Notes under the pieces: generated by a model
The model's input: the letters and a program-made list of their open reading frames with translations, nothing else
What the model was told of the DNA's origin: nothing
Databases searched by the model: none
Source of the DNA: Odontocerum albicorne
Taxonomy: Eukaryota > Arthropoda > Insecta > Trichoptera > Odontoceridae
Direction of reading: 5' to 3'
NCBI GenBank assembly: GCA_949825065.1
Contig: OX463839.1
Span: forward strand, 26,521,734 to 26,585,733
Length of the DNA stretch: 64,000 nucleotides
Made by a program: the position numbers and the translations under genes
In this document: piece after piece, positions 37,501 to 48,965 of the stretch
How positions within the stretch are numbered: the first letter of the stretch is position 1
How the letters are laid out: each line of letters begins with the position of its first letter

Positions 37501-38482
37501 ATACCCCAGGGGTCAGATCACGAGACCCAATCCACATGCTTCTCTCTTGGCCCATACAGCCTCAGATTCTCTTAACATGCCTAAACTATATCTATGTTCC
37601 TTCCTCCATCTTACTTATGTAATTAGTCTTTCACTGCGTCTTCTTAGAAATGTTCTCATTTCTTCTATTTTCTTAAATAAACTTTTTTTTTCAAAATGCA
37701 CGCATTTCCACAATATTTATCAAACTTAGATTTATATACTCGTAGATTTCAAAATATTTATCAAACTTATACTACGTTATGTGCTAATATTTTACGTACA
37801 AAATGAAAAACTACGGAACGGGCAAAATTTATTAAAAAATGCGAAACACCAACACCATTATATCATGGTCTTATTAAAAATCCAAGTTACAAAAACGAAA
37901 TCACCTAAATCTGTTTCAACTTTAGGAAAAAAATGAATTGGGAAAAGAATTTAAAATTTACATTGAATAAGACACTCAGTTCCTTTATAAATTAAAATAT
38001 TCGGTGATTCAAATGAACAAACTTAATATAAATTCAATCAACGAAATCCTCAAGCGATTTTAATGGAAGTTAATTGGGAAAAATATGGTAATAATATTCT
38101 AATTTATAAAATGAAAAAAGCTAGCAAAAATAATTCGATGAAGTCTAGTTACAAATTTAAAGCGTTTTATGAAAGGTTCTCAATAACCTTTCATAAAATC
38201 CTCGTGGAAAATTTTGTATAAAAAATGCGGGAAATATTTGATATATAAAATATTAAAACGAATTATATATTAAAATTATTGTATTCCTCACTGTTTTGAC
38301 GCTTCAAATATCTTTGACAAACAACTAAGAAACAAACATTTTACAAAATATTTCATTGTTACCAAATCATAGAAATATTATTTTAAATACTTCTTAACCT
38401 TGTTAATAAGAAGATTGTCTTTCCACCCGGGGGCTTTAAGTTAAATTGTCGATGGTACTCAAAACATTCAAATATTGAATAA
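37501..38482. other. AT-rich DNA with one hairpin
   Basis: Apart from a 14-bp hairpin at 38165-38198 and an octamer at 37737, nothing is recognised. The part next to 37500 may be the 5' continuation of the R1-like remnant. Confidence 0.45.
38165..38198. repeat. 14-bp perfect hairpin
   Basis: TTTTATGAAAGGTT is followed after a 6-nt loop by its reverse complement. Confidence 0.85.
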
Positions 38483-38640
38483 AAGGGTCCCCATCAGATT
38501 TTAGAGAAAAATACTCGTATGATAAACATAAGCCAGTTATTGTTATCTCGCCACGTGCGTTAGTATAGCCAACACATGTGATTATCATACTTTGACTTAG
38601 TACCTACTCCGCTCGAACCCTCAATTATTGGGACTGAATA
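38483..38640. repeat. Dispersed repeat, left copy
   Basis: AAAGGGTCCC, CACGTGCG, AGTACCTACTCC and ATTGGGACTGAA parallel the block at 39447-39620 in the same orientation. The two lie about 965 bp apart and flank a SINE/LINE composite. They could be long terminal repeats of a small element or simply two insertions of one family. Confidence 0.5.
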
Positions 38641-38854
38641 ATATAAGTATTATCTGTGGTCTCGATTGTTGCTTTTCAACATGTCCGGATTCCTAATAGA
38701 AATATGTTAAGGGGTACCATGCAATTAAATGAAATAAATTAATATAACTCATAAATGTCTCTATTAGTAAAAATGAACCATCTTTGTTCACATTCATGTA
38801 TTTCACTCTTATTTAAAACATAAAAGGAACTTTCGATTTGCTGATTACACCACT

Positions 38855-38920
38855 GTTGTAGTAAGCTCTAATGAAAGAAAAGTCGCTGTTGTAGAAAGCT
38901 CTAATGAAAGAAAATTCGCT
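38855..38920. repeat. 33-bp tandem duplication
   Basis: Two units of GTTGTAG(T/A)AAGCTCTAATG, with two differences. Confidence 0.9.
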
Positions 38921-39068
38921 ATGGAATAGAGATTGACGAGCAAGTGAAGCGCTTGGTCTGTGTATAAACAGGAACAGCTTATAAAATAATCACGGAGTTT
39001 TTTACACTAGTCTTATTGGACTTGTCAACATTTTCCCAACATCATCAGTATTGTTAATACTAATTTTT

Positions 39069-39140
39069 GACGACTTCCGTGGCCTAGTTGGTAAGACGCT
39101 TGACTTCCGTTTGGAGGTTTAGGGCTCGATTCCCGGCAGT
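39069..39140 (+). mobile_element. tRNA-like SINE head, copy 2
   Basis: A box TGGCCTAGTTGG (39080-39091) and B box GGCTCGATTCCC (39123-39134) are better preserved than in copy 1. Directly after the B box the sequence becomes the reverse complement of a LINE C-terminus, so the usual SINE body is replaced. Confidence 0.8.
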
Positions 39141-39445
39141 CTCTCTCCGTGGTTGCAGTCCTAAGACTGGTTTGCAGCAATTTCAACTCTTCTCCTCCAT
39201 TCCCCCCTGTCCTGTGCGGCTCTTTTTAAATCTGTCTATGTTGAGCAGCGCACGTCCACCAACAGGTCCTCCAGGTACTCTCGGCGTGGGCGTCCCCTAG
39301 AGTTTGTCCCCTCCTCGGTGACAAACTCCTCGGTGTTCTTTAGTGGTTTACCCGATATCACTATTCTCATCTGGTGTTGCGCTCGGCCTACAGTCAGCAG
39401 CTTTGTTTTGTCCCGGCAGTATTTTTTCCCGGCAGTATTCAATAA
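39141..39445 (-). pseudogene. LINE ORF2 C-terminus
   Basis: The minus strand reads MRIVISGKPLKN, then RGRPRREYLEDLLVDVRC. After one stop, DLKRAAQDRGEWRRRV, AANQS and a terminator follow. This is the GRPR-x-YLEDLL plus RD-R-x-EWRR layout at the end of RTE/CR1-like ORF2. The stop codon near 39160 lies about 20 bp from the B box of the tRNA-like head, which is in the opposite orientation. The fragment is about 300 bp and no RT core remains. Confidence 0.72.
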
Positions 39446-39446
39446 A

Positions 39447-39620
39447 AAAATAAAAAGGGTCCCAGTCAGATAAAATATTTTGCCTGGTAACGAACATGTG
39501 CGAGTCTCACGTGCGATAGCATTACCGGACTCTACGAGTATATAACACTCGCAATGTCGAACCGCGAGTCTCGTACCTACTCCAGTGATTCTGAATCCAA
39601 GTGCTCGATTACTGGGACCT
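39447..39620. repeat. Dispersed repeat, right copy
   Basis: It is the partner of 38483-38640. It carries an octamer (39533-39540) at a place where the left copy has none, and lacks the one found at 38512 in the left copy. Confidence 0.5.
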
Positions 39621-40435
39621 AAAACAATGTGGTCTACCGACCACGCTCTTCTATTTATCTAAATAACCAATTCGGATTTATTTGACGATACCATGCGATG
39701 GAAAAATAACAATATTTTGATGCGTCTGAAAATCCCAGTTTTAAACATACTATCATGTGTGTTATTATTCCACATTTGTATATTTTGTTGCACTGATATG
39801 ATATGCTGCCCATTATTAATTAAATAGCGTTCTTTAGACATTTTATTACAAGACACCGCATTACAAATAATGTATTTAATTTAAAAATTATACTTTAATT
39901 CAAAATTGAACAATTTTCTTCAAAACCTTTTTAATATAATACGTGGACTGATTGTCATAGTAATAATGAATAGTGAACTATCTTTAACTCCATTGTCATG
40001 CTAGCCGAACCTCTCCCAATCAGCCAAGTAGAGCCAACTCGGATTATTAGCGCGCCATCTATTTGTATCAATTTAATCTTCAAACGTCAATTAACACCCA
40101 TTCACCATTATAACTGGGCTACCGAACACACCTGGGAGAATTATTGGAAACTGAAATTTATTATAAATTAATGAATGGACTGAACAGCTATTCATTTCGT
40201 TCATTGAAATCCCCCCTGGGAATCGATTTTATTTATTTTTATGCTATTCAAATGCAAAATCGACAAGGCAATTTCAAAATCTGCTCAGAGCCGCGTCTAC
40301 CATATAAGCGATGCGTGTGATGCGCCCAAGCAGCCAATCACATTGTCTGACAGCAAACTATTTATAAACACTGATAAAATATTATGATGAATAATATACG
40401 AGTACTTATGAAACAATTAAAAATGCTTTATAAAT
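39621..40435. other. Unassigned DNA
   Basis: A GC-richer patch at 40000-40340 (containing AGAGCCGCGTCTACC) is of unknown origin. An octamer lies at 40397. No gene is seen. Confidence 0.45.
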
Positions 40436-40515
40436 TCCATTAATACGATGTTTTTATCGCGACTCGACTTTTGAGCTCCTTTACCGAGATCTTCATCAGG
40501 CCAACAAAACATTAG
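40436..40515 (-). mobile_element. Second Penelope-type terminal fragment
   Basis: On the minus strand CTGATGAAGATCTCGG is followed by a complementary GAGCTC and AAAAG (40468-40499). This resembles a hammerhead core with one core G changed to A, preceding GTCGAGTCGCGATAA. Such strings occur in terminal repeats of Penelope-like elements. It belongs to another family than 41035-43350. The assignment is tentative. Confidence 0.35.
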
Positions 40516-41034
40516 TTCTAATAATAAAAAAATAAATAAATACAAATCCAATTTAACCTAAAGATATGAAGGATGCGTGTTGGGGTAGTCTCTAGAAGAA
40601 ATATTGAAACAGTGCTGACGTGTTTTGAAATGTTATTGATAACATATTATTTTAGGTTGATCGCTTTTTGGATTTAAAACTGTTTCAAAAGGCCTTTTTT
40701 TTATACAATTTGAACAATTATGTAAGACTTTTCAAATGATTTGTACAATTTAAACTTTTTTTATTTTCTATAATATGTGCAAATTAATTTTTTTTTTAAA
40801 ATCAATCAGAAATTACAAAAAAACTATTTTTTTTGCTATAAAACGATCTTCTATCAAATTTTCCTTTTAAAGGAAGGATGACTGCACATAAAAAATATAA
40901 TCTACATATTTATCGACTTATTAAGTAACTTAAAGCAGCATTATTTATCAACACAAAATTGTAATTATCACTAAACGAGAATATAAATGTTTTTAGGGCT
41001 GCATATTTTTGATGTAATGTATATCATAATTTGT
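40516..41034. other. AT-rich DNA, nothing recognised
   Basis: T-rich tracts only. Confidence 0.45.
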
Positions 41035-41086
41035 TTAGTCTAATACTGTTTATTCCACTTTATATAACGGTGTAACCCTACCGGTT

Positions 41087-41520
41087 TCAAGGTTTTCCCC
41101 TCATCATCAGGAAGCACAAACAATACTGAATATTGTTAGGATTCGGGTTGGGGATTGTCGGTGAAGGGAGGCAGGAGACAACTTCAGCAAGCAGCGGTGA
41201 GATCTTGAAAATATATGTGTTTGCCAAATGTTTATCCCAATGCACTGCCTTGGATATTTCTAGGGACTCTAATCTGTCCAATTTATTTATGTCCCTACAT
41301 GATGCAGAATTTTGCATCATCGATAGAAAATGTGTCATTTTCACGGTGATAATGATTAGCCATTTCAGAATAAATAAGAGGATTCGGTAGGGCGGATCCA
41401 TGAGTATGTTCACGAAGTCTCTTTTCAAAAGAGTTTCCTGTCTTTCCTATAAAGAAATTATCACATTCAGCACATACAAGTTTATACACACCACTGTTGT
41501 TAAGTATTCCATTTTTGCCT
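41087..41520 (-). pseudogene. Penelope GIY-YIG endonuclease domain
   Basis: The frame 41489-41295 reads MYKLVCAECDNFFIGKTG, then SFEKRLREHTH. VYK and FIG stand for the GIY and YIG signatures, and the Arg of the KRLREH helix is present. It continues in another frame (41428-41087) with SIDDAKF-like and INKLDRLESLEISKA before the stop. The domain cuts target DNA to prime reverse transcription. At least one frameshift lies near 41390. Confidence 0.85.
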
Positions 41521-41739
41521 TTTCCGTCAAATAGGAGTTTCCGGAGATTGAAACTAGTTTAAAAAGCTGGCTTATGTGACATGGAATTTTTTTTGTTATT
41601 GGGTATGACATGTTTTTTTTATAATTAGAACTTTATTCCTTTTGTTGTTAAATATATAATCTTTAATTAGTTTATTTTTGTGTTTTTAAAAGTGAATCAA
41701 TGAGGCTTTCAAAAAAGCTATTATTTATAACATTTTTTT

Positions 41740-43350
41740 ATGATTTGTTTATGGTTTGTATTCTTTTTTTAAATTGTCTTCGGTTAAGGAGACACTGAGC
41801 AATCTATGAAGCATATGGTTAAAGGCACCGAATATGTGGTTATTCGGATGATTGGAAGGTGCTGGAATTATGGAGTCTGAGTAACTTTCTTTTCTATAGA
41901 CATCAAAGTCAAATATGGCATAGTATCGGGATAATATCAAGTCCAAAAAAAATTCCATTATGTTCTATTTTTTGTGTAAATTTTATAAAACCCTCTATAG
42001 TCAATCTGCACCCGTCGAAACACAAAGAATGCCATCTGCATATCTAAACCTCCACAAAGTATTCTTAATCAACTTAAACTTACTCCTTAAAATAAAATAC
42101 ATTTTTCAAAGTAGTCCATAAATATTTCACTGAGAAGTGGAGACAACGGTGAGCCAATAGCTAAGGCATTAGTTTGTTTTTACGAGTATGTTATATTGCA
42201 TTATTGGAATTAAAATAAGTATGTTTAATACATAAGTTCATTAGTGAAATTAATTCCGATTTTTTAATTGAGTACTTACTAATGTCATTCAAAATATGTT
42301 TGGCGAGCTCTAAAGATCTTCTTCCTGGTATAATTGGATAGAGATTAGTGACATCAAAATATGTTTGGCGAGCTCTAAAGATCTTCTTCATGGTATAATT
42401 GGATAGAGATTAGTGACATCAAAATATGTTTGGCGAGCTCTAAAGATCTTCTTCCTGGTATAATTGGATAGAGATTAGTGACATCAAAATATGTTTGGCG
42501 AGCTCTAAAGATCTTCTTCCTGGTATAATTGGATAGAGATTAGTGACATCAAAATATGTTTGGCGAGCTCTAAAGATCTTCTTCATGGTATAATTGGATA
42601 GAGATTAGTGACATCAAAATATGTTTGGCGAGCTCTAAAGATCTTCTTCCTGGTATAATTGGATAGAGATTAGTGACATCAAAAGATGCTAGTTAAGTAC
42701 TCGTATTATAAGGTAGTTCTATATTTTTTAACTTTTCAACCAACGGCAAGGAGTTTTTTATTACGTATTCAGCTTTAAAATTGGTTATGCTAGAAAAATA
42801 TTCTTTGACCATTTTACTTATCTTATAGGTTGGGCCTGGTTATATCAAACCGCAGGTCTTATGGATATATCGATTGATTTTGTGTTATTTGGCTAAGCCA
42901 CAAAATTGAGGTATTAATGGATACAAGTTCTTTTAAAAAAAATATTCATGATGGAATTACATTTTTTAAGTACGCATTTAACTTCAGCTTGTAGAGAATT
43001 AAAGGGGCTGATTTTTAAAACTTGAAATTAATTACTATTAGAAAAATATTTCAATCTTAAAATCCTTACTATGAAATATAACTTATGAGTCACCTTTGTC
43101 TGCCGTGATTACTATCGATCAGAGTATTTTTGATGTCTAAAGCTGAGGGCAATTCCTTCCTAGCGATTTGATTCACTTGACACTTGGCGATGGATTTTTA
43201 ATGTTGGTTGCACACTTATATTGCACATGTATACCTCGTGATGTAGTAGTGCATCAGCGTCCACGGCAAGCTGCTCTATTTGGCTGGGAACATTTTTTGG
43301 AATTGGAGAATATTTGAACCCCTTTGACAAAAGATTTCGATTTACTATTG
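41740..43350 (-). pseudogene. Penelope reverse transcriptase, with amplified motif A
   Basis: Recognisable pieces in order are ADKGDS (about 43100), a KIHKIN-like segment (42900), GPTYKISKMVK-like (42830), KLKNIELPYN (42720) and DVTNLYPIIPGRRSLELAKH (RT motif A). Then come LMNLCIKHTYFNSNNAI (42195-42250), AIGSPLSP-like (42150) and LDLILSRYYAIFDFDVYRKE (41890-41950). The frame 41958-41749 is open. Motif A is present six times because of a 65-bp tandem repeat, which also shifts frame. Insertions containing TACTCGTA fall at 42181 and 42698, where the frame breaks. Confidence 0.8.
42291..42680. repeat. 65-bp tandem repeat inside the Penelope RT, six copies
   Basis: Units start at 42291, 42356, 42421, 42486, 42551 and 42616 with AAAATATGTTTGGCGAGC and are virtually identical. 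A single variable base (CTTCCTGG or CTTCATGG) reads C, A, C, C, A, C. This fits duplication of a three-unit block. Each unit encodes the RT motif A region on the minus strand. Confidence 0.97.
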
Positions 43351-43633
43351 GTATACATATTTATGTATTTAGGAAAAGTTCATTTTTCTTACAGCATGGG
43401 TTGAAATATATTTTGAGACATTGAATGTATATTGTTTACTTTTCAACTTAATTACTAAGAGTAGCATTTTCGGCATTTACACACAAGCGGCCCTGGCACT
43501 ACCTTATGTGCTGCTCTGACTCGATTCTTGATACAAACGGACCTCTAATTAGAGTTAAATATTAAATAAATCATTTGTGGCATATTTCGAAATGAGACAC
43601 TCCTTTTTCAATTATAATAATCCAAATTAAACA
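43351..43633. other. Unassigned flank of the Penelope element
   Basis: No element end is recognised here. It may hold the missing 5' terminal repeat. Confidence 0.4.
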
Positions 43634-43762
43634 CTTTGATAGTTCAATATCCTCAGTGTCAGCTGGTTGACCATTAAATGGTCAAATTGAAGGCTACTAC
43701 TTAGTAGCCTTTTAAATTCTTTTTTAATTACTTAATTAAAAAAGAATTTAGAACTATCAAAG
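43634..43762. repeat. Compact palindromic element of four hairpins
   Basis: Outer inverted repeats CTTTGATAGTTC (43634-43645) and GAACTATCAAAG (43751-43762) enclose three perfect hairpins. These are TGACCATT around 43668-43684, AGGCTACTA...TAGTAGCCT at 43691-43710, and an 18-bp stem at 43713-43750. The last two both have a CT dinucleotide as loop. At 129 bp it looks like a foldback MITE. Confidence 0.75.
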
Positions 43763-43799
43763 AGTTCGAGTTTGATAATTCTAAGAAAAAATAAAGTTC

Positions 43800-44110
43800 T
43801 CGCTGCGAATGGATTAATTTCAAACTTTGTCTCTTTGTATTCAACTATCTTAATGGATTGTCTCCATCGTGTCTTTCGACTATGAGCAGAACTTTGAGGT
43901 CAATTTTGTCTTCGTTGAATAAACATATTGTTCCGTATCGATCCAATAGGGCGAGAAATTGTGATAGAGCTTTTGCTGCTCCTGTGACGTGGAATGGTTT
44001 GTCTCTTAATGTAATAAATGTGGGAGGTGTGTGCAGCTTTAAGAAACACTTGAAGATAACAAGGCAAGAAATATTATCAAAATGGATTATACGACTATAT
44101 AAATACTACA
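43800..44110 (+). pseudogene. LINE ORF2 C-terminal remnant
   Basis: The plus strand reads YLNGLSPSCLS, then VPYRSNRARNCDRAFAAPV, WNGLSLNVINV and SFKKHLKI. This is the terminal segment R..R.FA..P..WN.LPL...........FK..LK of CR1/L2/Jockey-like ORF2. The frame 43858-44130 is open but has no start-site meaning. The 5' part of the element is absent. Confidence 0.7.
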
Positions 44111-45062
44111 TACATACACACATACTTTAGGAAGCACTTTATAACAATACATAGATATTAGAATACAGCGTTTGATTATATAGAGTCCGATCGATAGTTT
44201 TTTAATTTTATTTTTCTTCTCTAAACACTTATTTGCACATCTTAAGGGCGCTCATATATCTTTAATCAATGAATGTACTTCTTTATTTTCTATTTTTCCT
44301 CTTAGGAACACCATATATATATTTTAAATATCTTTATGCATTATCTGAATCTGAGTCACATTATTTTGCATTTAAAGAATTTTAATAATCTTACGTAAAA
44401 AGGATAAAAACATTTCTCACTTACCTAAGATAATGTTTTATACTAAAGGTGAAATAAAAACATTCATCCAATCGATGGAACACGTGTATTTGAATATGTG
44501 ATGCTAAATATATGCTTCTCTGAAGCGTAGCCAAATGTGAGAGCAATATGAAAGTAAATACTTGGCATAAATTTTCACCATTTTCCGAGCACATTGATGA
44601 ATAGATGGATAAAATCACTCCATCGCTTGAATACATAAGGTCCCAGCTCACATACATAGAAGTAAGTTTATTTTCAAATAATTCTTAGGCAATACTACGA
44701 AAGGACCCACACAAATGTAAACGATCGGAAAATGATCTATAAAATCAGAGTACCTGTTTTTCCTTGGTCTCTTGAAAATATTCAAGTTATATCCGGAGTG
44801 ACTGGCTCTTAAGAAAGAATTGGTGCGAGTGCGATTTTGAGTCTAACCGTAACAGAATCTTAACAGATCACTGCCCCTAAGTCATATTTTGCTGTGAATA
44901 TATAACAAAATGTAAACGAAGTTTGTAAAATAAATAAACGTATAAGAACTCGAGTGTCAACTTTGTAAAGTGAATGACATGTATCGTATTTGAAAAATTG
45001 CTTATTGAATGGTATATGGATTGATTTTGAATACAATAAAAAAAAACAATTATCAATCCTTC

Positions 45063-45064
<2 letters not shown>
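44111..45064. other. AT-rich DNA, nothing recognised
   Basis: There is no protein or element signature. Confidence 0.45.

Positions 45065-45143
<79 letters not shown>
45065..45143. repeat. (TA)n microsatellite, about 39 units
   Basis: Uninterrupted TA dinucleotides. The alternating Tyr-Ile frames crossing it on both strands are artefacts. Confidence 0.98.
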
Positions 45144-45145
<2 letters not shown>

Positions 45146-45239
45146 AACTATTTGTTGTATTGTGTTATAAATTCGTTTATAAAGTTTTATCTGGTGGGTT
45201 TAATGTCACACGGAAATCTTTTTCAATTAACCAAAAATA

Positions 45240-45365
45240 TGTTAAGGAGGTCTAATGAAAACCAGACTAAAACATATTTTCAAAATATGGGAACCAATGA
45301 GATTCATACCCGCAAATCCCAGTTTGGGTGACATGCATTATACAACTTGGCCACAAAGATCGTCA
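45240..45365 (-). mobile_element. tRNA-derived SINE, copy 3
   Basis: On the minus strand a degraded head (GTGGCCAAGTTGTATAATGC, then GCGGGTATGAATCTC) aligns with copy 1 at 25173. It is followed by GTCTGGTTTTCATTAGACC, the shared tail. It is the same family as copy 1. Confidence 0.7.
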
Positions 45366-46850
45366 ATTATTATGAATAATACTCGTATAGTTCTTGGGAG
45401 AAATAAATCACAATTTTCTACCATTATATCACGTACACAAAAACAAGTTTTTATTTATTTGCTGTAACAAAAAATACAAAAAATCCTGCAAGAAATCTTT
45501 GTTATCAAGTTAAAAAGGTACAAACGTAAACTCTTTTTTCCTTTTAATTTTTTCAATAAAATTAAAAAAGGAAACTAGATTAAGCCTGAATTTTGTGATT
45601 TTGCTGTATTATATTTACTCCATAATAGACACATATGTACAGCTACTAGATTACCTGGAGGAATGATTAGAGTAGTCTTCGTCAGACTCGAGGGCTAGCC
45701 GATGATGATGATACCAACTTGATCATACGGTAAAGGAATTCTGTAATGATATACCTTATACTTTTTCTATATACTCGTACCTTAGACTTTCCATAGCAAT
45801 ATTCAATTCCTTTTGAAATTAAAATCATTAATTTATCCTCGCTTTCGGCTTTAACTTTGTGGTACCCTATATTAGAATATTTAATAGTAAATATATTCTA
45901 CTAATTGCATAAATCTCTGCTACATAAGATTTTTACTACATTGCTAGAGACTCTCTTAATGCGGAGTGATGAAGGTTTGTTACGAGAGCAATGCTTAGGC
46001 GCAACTGGCGTAATGTTTCATCAGAAATTCACTTTCCATTATTTCTTTCATTTGGATCAGTTATCCACAAAAACTTCCGATGAAACATGAGTTTAGTTAG
46101 GCCTAAAAATAGCTCTTATAATAAACCCAGATCATTCAACCTAAAAAGAGACTCGTGATAAGAAGTAGATATGTGTCGCGGGGAAAAATGTTATGAGTGG
46201 AGAAACAAAGTTATTTATTATAAAATATTCTGTAACCATTGTACGAGTATTTGAATATATATTATATTTGAAAACAAAAAAAAAATAAAAACAATTTTTT
46301 TTTGAAAATATGAGAATTTTTATACATCTGGAGAAAAACGATAAAATATGAAGCCATATTTTATAACGAAAAACCCCAAGAATCGTGCGAGTCATGCACC
46401 TGTAATATTTAACCCCACAAAGATTGATACGTTCAATAATATTGACTTTTTCTTGCGCCTTCTTCCCGATATTGCCTGTTGGCCTAACAAGACGTAAATT
46501 TGATCTCAGTTGGCTTGTCACACAATACGGTCGTACCGTCATAAACCTTGAAGAAATATTTCGAAAAAAATATGTTCAATTGAATATTTGATTTAAGGCC
46601 ACATTATTTAAGGTTATTTCTATAAAAAATCCAAACATCAGGCGTTGTAACATTGAAAGCGAAACCTCATCAATTCTGTGATGTGTAGTAAGAAATCAAC
46701 ATTTAAAATTGTTTACATTGATTTGTTATGAATAGCTCAGCCAAATCGCTATAAAAATCCTCCACAATATGTATTGTTTTGTATTACAAAGCGTAATACA
46801 CGTACAGTACATTATGGTTGGTCTATGGCTAATATTTTACTTACTAAGAT
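45366..46850. other. AT-rich DNA with octamers
   Basis: Octamers lie at 45380, 45772 and 46242. The minus frame 46141-46542 (133 residues) has no motif I recognise, and its lysine- and phenylalanine-rich half comes from A/T runs. I do not call a gene. Confidence 0.45.
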
Positions 46851-46851
46851 G

Positions 46852-46975
46852 CCAAAGAGACCTCAAGTGAAAACCAGACTTTAATTTTTTTAAATAAATT
46901 GGGTACCAACGGGATTTGAACCCGATTTTTATTCCATTTTTTTAACGTTATGCTTAAAATGCTCGAAATTTTTTT
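46852..46975 (-). mobile_element. tRNA-derived SINE, copy 4
   Basis: On the minus strand the B box reads GGGTTCAAATCCC (46910-46922), followed by the GTCTGGTTTTCACTTGAGG tail. The A-box half is eroded. Confidence 0.65.
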
Positions 46976-47276
46976 TTCTGTACATGACATAAATTAATTA
47001 ACTGGTGAACATTTTTCTTCATTGCTGACGAGCAATATTACAGCATACTTGTACATTTTTACTGGAAGATACTGCACTGGTAATGTGTAACATGTGTATT
47101 TTGGCATTCTGATTTTATTTTAACAAGTCCATCTGATATTTACTTGAATAATGTAATTTTAAAAGCCATTTAATTTTTAAAAGCAATAACGAATAATAAT
47201 AAAATACTTCTTAATTAAATAATTTTTGATGTTTAAGTTCTTATTAAGTAGTTTATCTATTGCGAGTAAGTGATTA
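46976..47276. other. AT-rich DNA, nothing recognised
   Basis: No signature was found up to the Helitron insertion point. Confidence 0.4.
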
Positions 47277-48965
47277 TCTATATAAATAAAAATGTAAATG
47301 TTCGTTAATTATTGCTAGCTAATCTCCGGAAGTTCTCTACCGATCGCTTTGAAATTTTGAGTAAAGTTAATATTCGTCAACGGAAATGTTTTTTTATTTT
47401 TATTTATATATATATATATATCAGTGTATATAATTTTTTTTTTAAATCAAAAACAAATATCTATGCGAACCTGTCGGGGACAATGACTAACTAGATTTGT
47501 GATACATGTCAAATTTCATTTTCGACGTTTCGGAGTTTATATCAAATATTTAATTATTAGTCTATATAAATAAAATATTTAATAATTTAATGTTTAAAAA
47601 TAAATAATAAATTTTATATATAATAAATGTTTTATTTTTGAGTCGAGACACGAACTGATAATAAATTTATTACAGGCGAAAAATAGGTTAGAATCCAAGA
47701 TACGTCAAACTAACATTTGTGTTAATAAGGATAAGTTCCATTGTGTCATAGCAGCTTGAGAAAATCTTAATATGGCTGAATCAGGACTTTATAGCGCAAG
47801 CGCAGGAAATATATTTGACAGAACTAATACTAAATTTGTAAAAAATATCCAACTAATATTTTATCTGTTTTCAAATATTTCGAGTATCGTTAAAATAAAT
47901 ATAATCGCTAAAACAAATATAGCTTATATGTATAAAATGATCTAAAATAAAGATATAACAATAACTTATATGTATAAAAAGATCGAGGATCGCTAAAATA
48001 AATATAACTTATATAGTATGTATAAAAAAACAGATGCGTGATACTCTCACGTGGTAGAAGTGAAACTTCTTAGATCTTAGGAAAAGTTGATTTTACGCAT
48101 TGCTTTTTTTCCATTTGTTAACGATTTTTTTAGGATTAGGAAATGATTCTGTGGAATTTAATTCAAGAAAGTCTCTTTTAATTTAATAAAAAAAAAATTT
48201 TTTTATTTTTTAATAATAAATAATAATAAATAATAATATAATACACTTAATAAAATGAAATTTAATATTAAATATATTAATATTTTTATATTTATATTAA
48301 ATTTATTATTTTTAAATAATTATTTAATTATTTATAGCTTAACTATTTAAATTATATAAAATATTATTTTATTATATATTTTTTTTTGTATAGCGCCATC
48401 TGCGTTAATTTATCCGCCATTTTCATTTCGTAATGTGCGTTGTTGACATATCTACCTCTAAGAATATCTTTTTCACTTAGTATTTTTAACTTATTTTTTT
48501 ATTTTTCTGTTCAATTAGCGGTAAAATTTAATTTTATTGATTGATTTTCGTTTGAATTCAAATCATATCGTGAATTGATATCTTGGAGTGACGCGATCAT
48601 TTGCTTCACAGAGATAACGTGATGCTGGTATGTACATTTTTGACAAACGTCATATTTATTTTAAACGAACTGACAAATTTTTGCTAATTTGTAAAAAGAT
48701 GTATTAATGTGTCATTATTGTTTGTTTTTTGTAATGTATTTACCTAAATACCTTGCTATTTATTAGAATCGATATTTATTGTTCATTAATGACGCGATCA
48801 AACATGTCACATCCAAATTAAATTCGTGCGTAGTTTGCAATGTTTGCAATGTCTTTCCTTAACATTTAATTAATTCCAATAACCTCTTTTTTTGCTTAGC
48901 ATTTAATTCGTTCCAATTATCTCCGGATTTACTTAACAATACTCCTATTGGACAAATATTTGACA

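Larger units (their letters stand above)
41035..43350 (-). mobile_element. Penelope-like retroelement, decayed
   Basis: Reading leftwards from 43350: an N-terminal segment (VKGFKYSPIPKNVP), ADKGDS, a PQFYGLAK-like motif, the reverse transcriptase, then a GIY-YIG endonuclease and a terminal repeat at 41120-41035. The terminal repeat matches those at 32443-32670 and carries a CTGATGA...GAAAC string (41084-41110 minus). RT plus GIY-YIG in this order is diagnostic of Penelope-like elements. Frameshifts, an internal 65-bp repeat expansion and octamer-containing insertions have destroyed it. Confidence 0.88.

Noticed and set aside
44877..45331. Frames with long Tyr-Ile runs on both strands
   Set aside because: Produced by the (TA)n microsatellite.
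46141..46542. 133-residue minus-strand frame
   Set aside because: Half of it derives from A/T homopolymers, and no motif or family resemblance is visible.
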